From NCBI GenBank assembly GCA_030601885.1, contig JAUWAU010000015.1:62001-126000 (forward strand): a stretch of 64,000 bases of DNA, in the 5' to 3' direction. A program made the position numbers and the translations under genes. The notes under the pieces were generated by a model, which saw nothing but the letters and a program-made list of their open reading frames with translations, did not search any database and was not told the origin of the DNA. Source of the stretch: Armatimonadota bacterium. GTDB lineage: Bacteria > Armatimonadota > Zipacnadia > JAUWAU01. Of the stretch, positions 54,110-62,604 are shown in pieces (within the stretch, counting starts at the first letter, position 1; each line of letters begins with the position of its first letter).

Positions 54110-54520
54110 ATGTGGCTTGATGAGGACAAGGGGTATGCAGTCAAGTGGCCGACAGACGCACCAACCGCGCAACGCCTACACAACGCGTCGAGCAAGCGGA
54201 TCGGCCTGCTGCTCGACCCTGTATCGCGCGTTTTAGCATGGCGAGGCAGACGCCGGCGCCTCACACCGGCACAAGCCTCCGTGATGCTCCTCCTCATGCA
54301 GACCGCGCCCGATCCAGTCCCCGCGCCCGAGATATGGGCAAACGTCCACGGCTATGTCCCCGCCAGACCCTCCTCCGCCCTTCGCGTCCTTATACACGGG
54401 CTACGCCTCGCCTGCAAACAGACCTTCGGACGCACCTTCGTAGACACAGTGCGCGGACGAGGCTATCGGCTCGACAGCGTGGGTGTGCGGCACGCAGTCG
54501 GGAATGTTAGCAAAAACTAA
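54110..54520 (+). CDS. Stand-alone winged-helix DNA-binding protein (OmpR/PhoB-type output domain)
   Basis: About 136 residues from ATG 54110. After a short variable start comes a Trans_reg_C-type winged helix: VSRVLAWRGRRRRLTPAQAS, VMLLLMQTAPDPVPAPEIWA, SSALRVLIHGLRLACKQTFG, FVDTVRGRGYRL. This is the DNA-binding half of an OmpR/PhoB regulator; no receiver domain with a phospho-Asp is present. GGAGGGGG upstream supports 54110, with 54086 as an alternative. It lies between the two halves of the broken RAYT gene, so it may have arrived with an insertion. Targets are unknown. Confidence 0.7.
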   Translation: MWLDEDKGYAVKWPTDAPTAQRLHNASSKRIGLLLDPVSRVLAWRGRRRRLTPAQASVMLLLMQTAPDPVPAPEIWANVHGYVPARPSSALRVLIHGLRLACKQTFGRTFVDTVRGRGYRLDSVGVRHAVGNVSKN

Positions 54521-54648
54521 CAATACCACCCGGAGGATACGGCAAATCCAGCGACGCAGTATCGAGCCTGCCTGTCGGCTTGGGGTGGGGACCGTGAGCC
54601 CGGGGGGGCTTCTGAACTGCGCCGAGCCAGTCGCGGGGTTCTTCAACA

Positions 54649-54960
54649 GTGTCACAGGACGTCTTCTTCGTCGATGACGACCGGCGGACACATCTGACGT
54701 ATCTGAGAGAGCAGCGCGTCAACGCACATCTGGCCTAGCCACGACGAGCTGGTGCGCAGGACGCCTCTTCTGGAGATGCTGGGGGAGGCCATGTGGCTGG
54801 AGTTCGTGAGGGGAGCAGAGCTGCGCCAGCAGGACTTTGTGGCGCGCTTGGAGACGCCGCTGCGACGGGTTCCGCGTTGCCAGAAGCGACGACTAAAGAG
54901 CCCATGCAGAAAAGCACGGAGCGGGAATTAAGCATGGTGTCCCCGGAATTCCGGCAATAA
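54649..54960 (+). pseudogene. RAYT transposase remnant, internal deletion and frameshifts
   Basis: From 54652 the frame reads SQDVFFVDDDRRTHLTYLREQR and stops at 54738. In another frame follow HDELVRRTPLLEMLGEAMWL and RQQDFVARLETPLRR. A return to the first frame ends in ERELSMVSPEFRQ at 54960. These are, in order, the early, late and final segments of a RAYT protein; the central HUH and Tyr segment is deleted. The last residues are coded by REP-like copy 3 (54924-54954). The gene is dead. Confidence 0.65.
54924..54954 (+). repeat. REP-like element, copy 3 (best match)
   Basis: GGAATTAAGCATGGTGTCCC then CGGAATTCCGG. It is the cleanest copy of the family and overlaps the coding end of the RAYT remnant, giving its VSPEF tail. 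Confidence 0.7.
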
Positions 54961-55436
54961 CGTGGCAGGAGAGACCACGAATCCGCCTCTTGATCTCCCA
55001 GGCGGTAGATGGACAGGCGTGACCATCACCGTGGACGGAGTACCGGGCGCAGATACGATGACGGTGGACGTGGACATCGCCCCATAGAGCTGGCGAGCTT
55101 TCTGTTCGCACTCGAGGAGGGCGTGGCGGGCGATGACTGGTGGCACTTCACTCAGCGCAGCTTGGTACTGACTGCGAGGCTGCACGGGGGCGTCGTGCCG
55201 TCCCTGCGTGCGGACACCACTCAGCCCGACCGCCGCGCAAATCCGCGCCCGCAGCCCGCTTGCGCCATGCGATCGTTGAGGGCGATGGCGTGGGATTTGC
55301 GCGGGCGGTCAGCGTGATTTGGTGTCGGGGATGGGTGTTCAGGGACAGGGCTCATGCGTAAACGTCACTGACCCGTGCTTGCGTCGTGCACGGCGCGGCC
55401 CAGCCAAACAACGTAGCAGAGAAAGGAGCCGAGAGA
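54961..55436. other. Degenerate region, no intact gene
   Basis: Short open stretches are interrupted by stops, for example DLPGGRWTGVTITVDGVPGA up to 55087 and then ELASFLFALEEGVAGDDWWH. These look like a decayed reading frame of unknown origin. No promoter or RNA gene is evident. Confidence 0.35.
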
Positions 55437-55727
55437 ATGCCGGAGGAGGCCGAAGTCGACATTGACGAGGAAGTCAAGAAGTGCATAGCCCACTTCACGA
55501 GCCGTGATCCGGACGACATCGAGATGAACTGGCAACTCGTCGAAGAGCTGGGAGTAGACACAGACATGGAGCGAATTGCGCTCGCGGCCGGCATCATGAG
55601 CTGGTTCGGGGCTCTGGGCATGGACTTCGATGGCGTTCTGCTACACCCGATTGAACTGAAACGCCGAAAGACCGTCCAAGGCGTCAGCGACTGGGTGGGA
55701 CGTTGGGGTAGTTGGCCGGATTCGTAG
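55437..55727 (+). CDS. Small acidic protein, acyl-carrier-protein-like
   Basis: This 96-residue acidic protein has AAGGAG eleven bases before ATG 55437. EEVKKCIAHFTSRDPDDIEM starts it, then LVEELGVDTDMERIALAAGI and RRKTVQGVSDWVGRW. It follows the four-helix layout of acyl carrier proteins, including the closing TVxxxxDxV segment. The DSL serine that would carry phosphopantetheine is not present (GVDTDM in its place). It could be a degenerate carrier or an unrelated helical protein. It lies 67 bases before the outer-membrane-like protein. Confidence 0.5.
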   Translation: MPEEAEVDIDEEVKKCIAHFTSRDPDDIEMNWQLVEELGVDTDMERIALAAGIMSWFGALGMDFDGVLLHPIELKRRKTVQGVSDWVGRWGSWPDS

Positions 55728-55794
55728 CCTGTGAGCTGCCAAGGGCATCCACTGAAACCCGACTTGGCAGAACCCACCATGAAGGAGGCCTACC

Positions 55795-56919
55795 ATGTTT
55801 TCCCCCCATGGTTCAACCGGTGCCCCCCTGGCACTAGGACGTGCCCTTGGGGTGTTTCTCGTTGCCCTTGCCGTCACTCAGACGGCGGACGCCCAGCAGA
55901 ACTCGCTCAGGGTCGCAAAGGCTGTGGTCACATACGGCGTGACCAACAAAGTCGCTGTAGACTTCAACCAGAAAATCGACCCAGACAGCGCAAAGATAGC
56001 CTCGAATTATGTCATCGATGTCGTCGATGGCATCGATCGTGAACTCGAGGTCCAAAGTGTCAGACTATCGGCCAACAAGATATCGGTCGTGCTGACTACA
56101 CGACAGCATTTCAGGCGCGGCGACAAGTATGCGGTAACCGTGTCTGATGTGAAGTCTTCGGCAGACACCACGCTCGACGAGGACCACAACATGGCCACGT
56201 TTACCGCCGAGGCCATAGTTCCTGCCAGTGACCTCGAGATCGACCTCAGCTACTCCCACGAAAGCGGCGGGGGCAAGCGTGACATCAACTGGGCAGGGGA
56301 CGTGGACTACGCATCCCCCTGGTTCCTCCAAAGAGACAACCCGTCCACCCTCCGTGCCAGCCGTATCACTGCGGAGGCTCACGTTGCGGACTCGCCGTCC
56401 CGAGACTCGGTTGACATCAGATATGAGCGGCAGCTTGCCATGATCACACAGGATAGCAAACAGGCCGACGCATTCCGATTCAGCGTGGGATGGCAACTTG
56501 ACGACAGCTTTGACAACGGTGACGCTCTGGTGGGCGTGAAGTGGCTGCGGCTTCCTCCCGTGCTGGCCAAGGACACCGAGCTGTATTTGGGTTACGAGAT
56601 CGGCTTCCGGGTCTACGGCGAGGGCCCGAACCCGCCAATCTCCAGGCCGATCGCCGAGTTCGTGTGGGACCCGATCTTTCTCCGAAGCACCAAGAATGGG
56701 CACACAGCTCGCAGCCAGTGGCAATTCCGAGCCCGGGGCCGCGGCTGGTTTGACGTTACGGAGGCCCGCGGAACCGAAGCGCACGCTGAAGCCCGCGTCT
56801 CGTACGATCTGGGGAATGACAAGGAGTTCTTCGTGAAGTACGCCTTCGGCGCTGAGCCGCCCTTATTCGTCTCTCACGTTTCGTTGACGGCCGGGATCGG
56901 CCTTAAGTGGCCCCGCTGA
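55795..56919 (+). CDS. Exported protein with Ig-like (SbsA/Big_5 type) domain and beta-rich C-terminal region
   Basis: This 374-residue protein has a signal peptide (LGVFLVALAVTQTADAQQ). Residues about 35-145 are an Ig-like domain (KAVVTYGVTNKVAVDFNQKIDPDSA, SNYVID, KYAVTVSDVKSSA), as in SbsA_Ig/Big_5. Residues about 150-374 are strand-rich with alternating polar/nonpolar residues and end in SLTAGIGLKWPR, as in outer-membrane barrels or porin-like proteins. If so, the host is diderm. AAGGAGG precedes ATG 55795. Function unknown. Confidence 0.7.
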   Translation: MFSPHGSTGAPLALGRALGVFLVALAVTQTADAQQNSLRVAKAVVTYGVTNKVAVDFNQKIDPDSAKIASNYVIDVVDGIDRELEVQSVRLSANKISVVLTTRQHFRRGDKYAVTVSDVKSSADTTLDEDHNMATFTAEAIVPASDLEIDLSYSHESGGGKRDINWAGDVDYASPWFLQRDNPSTLRASRITAEAHVADSPSRDSVDIRYERQLAMITQDSKQADAFRFSVGWQLDDSFDNGDALVGVKWLRLPPVLAKDTELYLGYEIGFRVYGEGPNPPISRPIAEFVWDPIFLRSTKNGHTARSQWQFRARGRGWFDVTEARGTEAHAEARVSYDLGNDKEFFVKYAFGAEPPLFVSHVSLTAGIGLKWPR

Positions 56920-57034
56920 GGGAGTGATGAGTTTCGACCGTAGGGCGCGACACCAGCTTCGCTACCGGCTTCGGATGGTGCGGGCAGAGCCCGCCTGTGG
57001 CGAGTGGCGTGCCCCCGTCGTGATTTCTGGTCGG

Positions 57035-57063
57035 CTTCCGGGGACACAATACTCATTTTCTGG
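57035..57063 (-). repeat. REP-like element, copy 4
   Basis: The minus strand reads CCAGAAAATGAGTATTGTGT then CCCCGGAAG. The surrounding stretch 56920-57738 has no gene I can support; a 90-residue frame at 57352-57624 has no family resemblance. Confidence 0.6.
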
Positions 57064-57738
57064 TCCACGGCGACCGGCTCGCACCTGTAGACAACTCGCG
57101 GGAGTTCTCCGGCAGCCATCCGGCGGAACGCCTCAGAAGTCTTACGGTGGCGGCGCTGCGCTACTAGGCGAGGCAGGTGCCGTAGGCGGTCACATTGGAT
57201 TGGAGAAACCTGCAGCGAAGCGCCACTCACGTGTTCACCGGGTGATCCCGTGCGTCCCAGGCGCCACAATTCCACGGACAAAGCAGACACACGCCCGGCC
57301 TCTCGCACGCACACGGGCTACTGCCCACCGCGCTGCTGACGCCGGCGTATCTTGGCGAACAGCCCGCAGGAACAAGGCGGGGAAGGATGTGAGGCCCGCA
57401 GTGGAGCTGGCTTCACGCACGACTACACGCCAAAACGGAAGCGGAGACCCAGAGCAGCTCTAAGCCAAGAGCAGATTGACGAGATACTGAAAGATGCTGA
57501 CAACCTGCGCTGGGTCGCATCGGACAGGTTGTCTCAGCCTCTCGAGACTCCAGAACGCCGGGTTCTTCTGTCAAGCCCCGAGGTATGCTGGCCCGGCAAA
57601 GATGGGCTGCACACAAGCATCTGATTGAGGCAAGTGACGATGGATGACTGTTTGGGGCTGGTTTGACCCCAAAGAGCACGTCGCCGGCAACGCTTGCGGG
57701 TGACTGTGTTACTTCGGAAGCAAAGGGAGGTTGTCGCT

Positions 57739-58965
57739 GTGGAGACTGCAGAGAGGCGGACAATGATCGTGACGTTCAAGAAGAAGGACGAGCGCGGCGA
57801 TCCCACGACGGACAAAGTGGCGCTCCTGTCAGATCGGATCGAGCGGCCGGTGGCGGCGCTGGACGTGGGAACACTGGCGCGAGGCCAGCCCTTACCGCCC
57901 GCGGTTGTGGAGTTTGACGTCAACCTGTACGACGCGCCTATCGTTGTCGCATCGCTGACGCAAGCTGAGGCTGACGCGCTCCGAGATGACACCAACAACG
58001 TGGTCGCCGTGGAGGAGGATGGCTTCGTCTACGCGGCCGGGGAGGCGCCGCTCCAGGATCCGCTCCTCGTAGAGGGGCAGCCGGAGCCCGCGGCGGAAAC
58101 GATCCCTTGGGGCGTCTCGCGCGTAAAGGCTCCCTTGGCCTGGGACGCCACGCGTGCCAAGACGATCAGGGCGGCCGTGCTTGACACTGGCATCGACTAC
58201 AAGCATCCTGATCTGTGTGCCAACTATAGGGGCGGCATCAGTTTCGTCGAGGACGAGACGGACCCCATGGACTACAACAGCCACGGCACTCACTGCGCGG
58301 GCACCATCGCCGCTCGGATAAATGGGGCAGGAGTGGTCGGGGTGGCGCCGGCAGCGTATCTGTACGCGGTCAAAGTGTTGAGTCGGGGCGGGAGCGGCAG
58401 ATGGAGCTGGCTGATAGCTGGCATAGGCTGGTGCGTCGAGAACAAGATGGACGTGCTGAGCATGAGCCTGAGCGCTGCGACGGCGCCCTCGGCGGTCGAG
58501 CTCGCATGCGACACAGCGTGGAAGTCGGGCTCGGTGCTGGTGGCAGCTGCGGGCAACGCTGCTGGGCCCGTCCACCCCCCCGCCGCCTTCGGCAGCGTGA
58601 TCGCTGTCTCGGCCATTAATCGCGAGAATATCCTGGCTGGGTTTAGCTGTCGGGGACCGGAAGTTGAGCTCTGCGCGCCGGGAGTTGAGGTCCTGTCTAC
58701 CATACCGCAGGGCGGCTACGGCACGAAGAGTGGGACGAGCATGGCATGCCCACACGTGAGCGGAGCTGCGGCGCTGGCGATAGGTTCGCACCGCTGGCCG
58801 CGCGAAGGGCCGCCAGCTAACGTCGCCATCAGGCGGCTGCTGGCTTGGACCGCCGATAACCTCGGCGTCCCTGGTCGGGACGATGAGTTCGGTTTTGGCC
58901 TCGTCGATGCAGAACAGGTTGCCTGCGAGCGCGCGTTGCCGCCGGAAATGGAGGGAATTCCGTAA
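57739..58965 (+). CDS. Subtilisin-like serine protease (S8), no signal peptide seen
   Basis: This 408-residue protein has the full catalytic triad: AAVLDTGIDYKHPDL (Asp near 151), YNSHGTHCAGTIAARI (His near 182), SGTSMACPHVSGAAAL (Ser near 333), with the oxyanion Asn in LVAAAGNAAG. A short N-terminal segment (about 20-95; APIVVASLTQAEADALRDDT, NNVVAVEEDGFVY) looks like an inhibitor I9 prodomain. No signal peptide precedes it from GTG 57739 (GGGAGG upstream) or from the earlier ATG 57694, so it may act in the cytoplasm or use another route. A separate I9-like protein is coded head-to-head downstream at 59021-59284. Confidence 0.88.
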   Translation: METAERRTMIVTFKKKDERGDPTTDKVALLSDRIERPVAALDVGTLARGQPLPPAVVEFDVNLYDAPIVVASLTQAEADALRDDTNNVVAVEEDGFVYAAGEAPLQDPLLVEGQPEPAAETIPWGVSRVKAPLAWDATRAKTIRAAVLDTGIDYKHPDLCANYRGGISFVEDETDPMDYNSHGTHCAGTIAARINGAGVVGVAPAAYLYAVKVLSRGGSGRWSWLIAGIGWCVENKMDVLSMSLSAATAPSAVELACDTAWKSGSVLVAAAGNAAGPVHPPAAFGSVIAVSAINRENILAGFSCRGPEVELCAPGVEVLSTIPQGGYGTKSGTSMACPHVSGAAALAIGSHRWPREGPPANVAIRRLLAWTADNLGVPGRDDEFGFGLVDAEQVACERALPPEMEGIP

Positions 58966-59020
58966 GCGACGAGGAGATGCTTGCTCTGGAGAGGTCCGCG
59001 TCTCTTGCGCGCACAGCTTT

Positions 59021-59284
59021 TCAAGCGCCGTGGACCTCTCCGTCATACTCGATGCGCGCCACTGAGTCCGACTGAGCTATCTGCTGGACCGCGGCGGCCT
59101 GCGCCGTTCCGGACACGGCAGAGATGAAGTCGAGGCGGTGCGAAATCCTTAGGCCGCGCCTCTCCAGTTCCGTCGCATCGGCGTCGCCCTGCAACGTTAC
59201 GATAACGGGCACTTCCTGCTGCGGGTCAGTCTCCTCCGCTTGCCGGAGCATCTCCGACAACTCCGCGCTCAGTTTCGTCTCCAT
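59021..59284 (-). CDS. Stand-alone I9-like protease inhibitor/propeptide
   Basis: This 87-residue protein has a helical start (ETKLSAELSEMLRQAEETDP). The core PVIVTLQGDADATELERRGL, then ISHRLDFISAVSGTAQAAAV and QSDSVARIEYDGEVHG has the beta-alpha-beta-beta-alpha-beta order of subtilisin propeptides/I9 inhibitors. It ends in a strand like the prodomain strand of the neighbouring subtilase (VVAVEEDGFVY). It is convergent with that subtilase, 55 bases away. It probably inhibits or chaperones it; this is inference from fold and position. ATG 59284 is used; 59320 is an earlier option. Confidence 0.6.
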   Translation of the reverse strand: METKLSAELSEMLRQAEETDPQQEVPVIVTLQGDADATELERRGLRISHRLDFISAVSGTAQAAAVQQIAQSDSVARIEYDGEVHGA

Positions 59285-59536
59285 TGCCTGCCACCGCCTC
59301 TCAGCGGGATCCTCTCTCAATCCCGATTATAACCCAAGAAACACGCCTACCACAAGCATCTCAAACGGCTAAGCTTGACCAGATCACAAGGTAAGGTGCT
59401 CCGGCCACCCTGCGTTCAGCGTCCCGCCCACGGAACCTCTCCAAACCCAGCGCAGCGGACCTGGGCGCGCTGTCTTTGCTGTCGCTCCCTGGCGAACGCG
59501 ATGGCAATGCCCAGCCGGCCACAGCCTTGAATGCAT

Positions 59537-59590
59537 GAAATTCCGGGGACATAATGCCTATTTCTAATTCCGCGGACATTCATGATTAGG
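59537..59590 (-). repeat. REP-like elements, copy 5, two in tandem
   Basis: The minus strand reads TAATCATGAATGTCCGCGGA then ATTAGAAATAGGCATTATGT and CCCCGGAATTTC, two related units sharing ATGTCC and GGAATT. The rest of 59285-59676 has no supported gene. Confidence 0.6.
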
Positions 59591-59676
59591 TATCTGTGGC
59601 ACTGTTGCAAAACCCCGGGACCGGCTCAACGCGGTCGCGCGAGCGTGGAGCGCCCGGCCGACAGCGGCCGGGCGAC

Positions 59677-60105
59677 CTACCGCACCACCAACATCCGCGT
59701 GCCATAGGGCTCCAGCGACACCGGGATGTCTGCACCGGCGCCCAATGCATCCCAGCGGCGCTCCTCGGTGCGGTCGGCCTCGTAGAGGACTGCCGACCTG
59801 ACAGAGCGCCCCAACGTGACCGTTGCATCCTGCTGCTCGCCGGTGGTATTGACGATGACCGTGCCAATCGAGCCGTCGGCGGCCTCGAAACTGCCTGCCG
59901 TTACCGCCGGCAGGGAAATGTCCACCCTCACAAGCGGCGGCCCGCCGGGCCTCAGGGGCTCTCCGCTGGGGTCTCGGCGATAGAACCAAAGAGCTACGTC
60001 TGAGCACCTCATCGCCGGCGGCCGCCGCGTGATGCCCAATACCAGATACTCCGGAAAGCGAGCGTAGGGCCTGCAATAAGAGAAGAATGCTCGCGAGATG
60101 GGAAT
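59677..60105 (-). pseudogene. C-terminal fragment of a larger beta-sandwich (glycosidase-like) protein
   Basis: The frame enters at about 60105 without a start codon: SRAFFSYCRPYARFPEYLVLG, then MRCSDVALWFYRRDPSGEPL, SIGTVIVNTTGEQQDATVTL, YGTRMLVVR. It resembles the terminal all-beta domain of large glycoside hydrolases or DUF6259-type proteins. The upstream part is cut off exactly at REP-like copy 6. It ends properly at 59677. It is the remaining tail of a gene, not an active enzyme. Confidence 0.55.
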
Positions 60106-60131
60106 TCCGGGGGCAGCTTACTTAATTCTGA
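60100..60131 (-). repeat. REP-like element, copy 6
   Basis: The minus strand reads CAGAATTAAGTAAGCTGCCC then CCGGAATTCCC. It forms the junction between the IS3 remnant and the glycosidase-like fragment; the TAA in it ends the IS3 frame. Confidence 0.65.
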
Positions 60132-60340
60132 CTCCGCGCCGCACCCAGCTCCCCGTCGTCACGGTCGGATGAGTCCGACGCGCTCCGCCCGTGTGTCTCG
60201 TACTCCTTCCGCCAACACCCCACCAGGGAATCGCCCAACTGGTTCTTCGGGCAAGTCCCCGCAACGCGCTTCCCTCTGCTCACCCACTCCTCGACCACCC
60301 GCCGCGTGAACTCCGGCTCGAACTTGCGGCCTTTCCGCAC
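60122..60340 (-). mobile_element. IS3-type OrfA remnant
   Basis: 72 residues: RKGRKFEPEFTRRVVEEWVS, RGKRVAGTCPKNQLGDSLVG, CWRKEYETHGRSASD. This is the helix-turn-helix of IS3-family OrfA (HTH_Tnp_1). The leucine zipper and the whole OrfB integrase are missing, and the frame ends in REP-like copy 6. It is not mobile by itself. Its 5' side abuts the GH127 gene on the opposite strand. Confidence 0.65.
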
Positions 60341-60412
60341 CCCGATCTGCAGGCGCGGCCCAGAGGACCGCTTGCACTCCTCCGCGAACTGCCCCAGACG
60401 GAACGGTGCCCA

Positions 60413-62557
60413 ATGCAAGCGCTGCAGTCCGGCATCCAGGTAACCATTGCTCTCGCGCTCGGTGCAGCAGTGCTCGTGCCGGCAGCAGCGGCCCGGCACC
60501 GGAATGCCGAGGAGGTCACACAGCAGATGACTGATCCCATGTCCACCGCGACCCGATCCACCCGCCGCGACTTCGGCATCACGAAGACCAACGCCAGCCC
60601 GTACTGCGGACTGCGAAGCGTTGACCTCAGCAGCGTCCGATGGACGCATGGCTTCTGGGCCCAGCAGTTCAAGCGATGCCGTGAGATCACGCTGCCGCAC
60701 CTGTGGGATAGGCTCAGCGATCCCGAGACCGGGCACGCTCTCACCAACCTGCGCATCGCCGCCGGCCTCGAGCAGGGCGAGTTCGCCGGCACCAACTGGC
60801 AGGACGAGTGGGTGTACAAGTGGCTCGAGGCGGCCGCGCACATCTACGGCGTCACCGGCGACGAGGCGCTGGACCGCCACATGGACGAGACCATCGACCT
60901 CATCGCCCGCGCCCAGCAGCCCGACGGCTACATCGCCACCCAGATCACCGTGCGAGACTGGGAGCGCTTCCAGGACCCGCGGCGCCACGAACTGTACGTG
61001 ATGGGCCACCTCATCGCCGCCGCCTGCATCCACCATCGCATCACGGGCAAAGCCAACTTCCTCGACATCGCCCGAAAAGCGGGAGACTACCTCTACGACC
61101 TTCTCAAGGATCGCCCGCCGGCGCTGGCCCACTTTCCCATCAATCCCTCCATCATCATGGCCGCCGTCGAGCTGTATCGCACCACCGGCCAGCGCAACTA
61201 CCTCGAGCTGGCCAATGCCGTCATCGACATGCGCGGCGCCTTCCCCGGCGGCGGCGACCTCAATCAGGATCACGTGCCGCTGCGCGAGGAGCAGCACGTC
61301 GTCGGCCACGCCGTCTTCTACACCTACCTGTACGCCGGCGCGGCGGACGCCTACATGGAGACGGGCGACGAGTCGCTGCTGGCCGCCGTGGAGAGACTGT
61401 GGACCGACCTGGCCGAGAAGAAGCTGTACCTCACCGGCGGCACCTGCGCCATTCATCAGGGCCTGTCCATCCGCCGCGACCCGGTGCACGAGGCCGCCGG
61501 GGCGGAGTACTTCCTGCCCAGCTCGACGGCATACAATGAGACCTGCGGGCAGATCGGCAGCGTGATGTGGAACTGGCGCATGCTCGGCATCACCGGCGAC
61601 GCGAAGTACGCCGACCTCATGGAGCAGCAGCTCTACAACAGCGTTCTGTCCGGCATCGGCCTCGACGGGGCGAGCTGGTTCTACACCAATCCGCTGCGCT
61701 GGCACGGAGCCGACACCCCGCTGCTGTCGAACGACGCCTACGAGCGCTTCCAGCCGGGTGAGCCGCCCCGGCGCGCACACATCTGCTGCCCATCGAACCT
61801 CGTCCGCACCATCGCCGGCCTGCACGGCTGCGCCTACAGCGCCTCGGAGGGGGCCCTGTGGGTGAACCATTACGGCGCCAACGTCTTCGATGGCACGCTC
61901 CCGGACGGCACTCGACTGAAGCTCACCCAGGAGACCGACTATCCGTGGGACGGTGAGATCACGATCACGATGGACGAGCCGCCCGCGGGGTCGGCCCGAC
62001 CGCTGCCGGGCCTGGCTGACCCGGACTCAGAGAGATCGCGGCGGCTCGACCTTATGCTCCGCATTCCCGCCTGGACGCAGCAGGCGCGCGTGCGAGTGAA
62101 CGGAAAGACACTCCGGCTTGGGGCGCGGCCCGGGACGTATGCTCGCGTCCGGCACAAGTGGGCCGCCGGGGACCAGATCACGCTGACGCTGCCCATGAAG
62201 CCGCGCCTCATCGAGGCGCATCCGCAAGTCGAGCACCTCCGCAACCAGGTGGCGATCATGCGCGGACCCATCGTGTACTGCCTCGAATCGCCCGACTTGC
62301 CCGAGGGCGTGCGGGTGTCAGAGATACGCCTCCCGCGAGGCGTGAAGCTCACTCCGCGGCACGACCCGAATCTGCTGGGCGGGGTGACCGTGCTCACGGG
62401 CGACGTGCGCCGCGTGCCGGAGGACGACTGGGCCGGTAGACTGTATCGGCCGCTGGCCCGCTTCGGTGCACAAAAGGTGAATATCACCCTCATTCCGTAC
62501 TACGCCTGGGCGAACCGGGGTATCTCCCACATGACGGTGTGGATGCCGCTCTACTGA
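60413..62557 (+). CDS. Beta-L-arabinofuranosidase, GH127 (DUF1680)
   Basis: This 714-residue protein has a possible signal segment (VTIALALGAAVLVPAAAA) if ATG 60413 is used; ATG 60527 with GAGGAGG upstream would give a cytoplasmic form. The GH127 toroid shows DVWTHGFWAQQF-like RWTHGFWAQQFKRC, QDEWVYKWLEAAAHIYG, and the zinc/nucleophile residues: Glu and Cys in YNETCGQIG (near 375) and the Cys pair in AHICCPSNLVR (near 457). In this family Glu and three Cys hold zinc, and one Cys is the nucleophile. It releases beta-L-arabinofuranose from plant glycoproteins or related glycans. A secreted unknown follows 47 bases later. Confidence 0.92.
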   Translation: MQALQSGIQVTIALALGAAVLVPAAAARHRNAEEVTQQMTDPMSTATRSTRRDFGITKTNASPYCGLRSVDLSSVRWTHGFWAQQFKRCREITLPHLWDRLSDPETGHALTNLRIAAGLEQGEFAGTNWQDEWVYKWLEAAAHIYGVTGDEALDRHMDETIDLIARAQQPDGYIATQITVRDWERFQDPRRHELYVMGHLIAAACIHHRITGKANFLDIARKAGDYLYDLLKDRPPALAHFPINPSIIMAAVELYRTTGQRNYLELANAVIDMRGAFPGGGDLNQDHVPLREEQHVVGHAVFYTYLYAGAADAYMETGDESLLAAVERLWTDLAEKKLYLTGGTCAIHQGLSIRRDPVHEAAGAEYFLPSSTAYNETCGQIGSVMWNWRMLGITGDAKYADLMEQQLYNSVLSGIGLDGASWFYTNPLRWHGADTPLLSNDAYERFQPGEPPRRAHICCPSNLVRTIAGLHGCAYSASEGALWVNHYGANVFDGTLPDGTRLKLTQETDYPWDGEITITMDEPPAGSARPLPGLADPDSERSRRLDLMLRIPAWTQQARVRVNGKTLRLGARPGTYARVRHKWAAGDQITLTLPMKPRLIEAHPQVEHLRNQVAIMRGPIVYCLESPDLPEGVRVSEIRLPRGVKLTPRHDPNLLGGVTVLTGDVRRVPEDDWAGRLYRPLARFGAQKVNITLIPYYAWANRGISHMTVWMPLY

Positions 62558-62604
62558 CCCCGGGCCCATCAACCCGAGTCAACCGGGGGACGGAGGGGTT
62601 CAGC

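Noticed and set aside
57352..57624. 90-residue frame before the subtilase gene
   Set aside because: The segment LSQEQIDEILKDADNLRW looks protein-like, but there is no ribosome site or family and the region is full of repeat debris.
60341..61870. Long minus-strand frame opposite GH127
   Set aside because: Only its last 72 residues (60122-60340) resemble a protein family (IS3 OrfA); the rest is Gly/Val/Ala-rich antisense.
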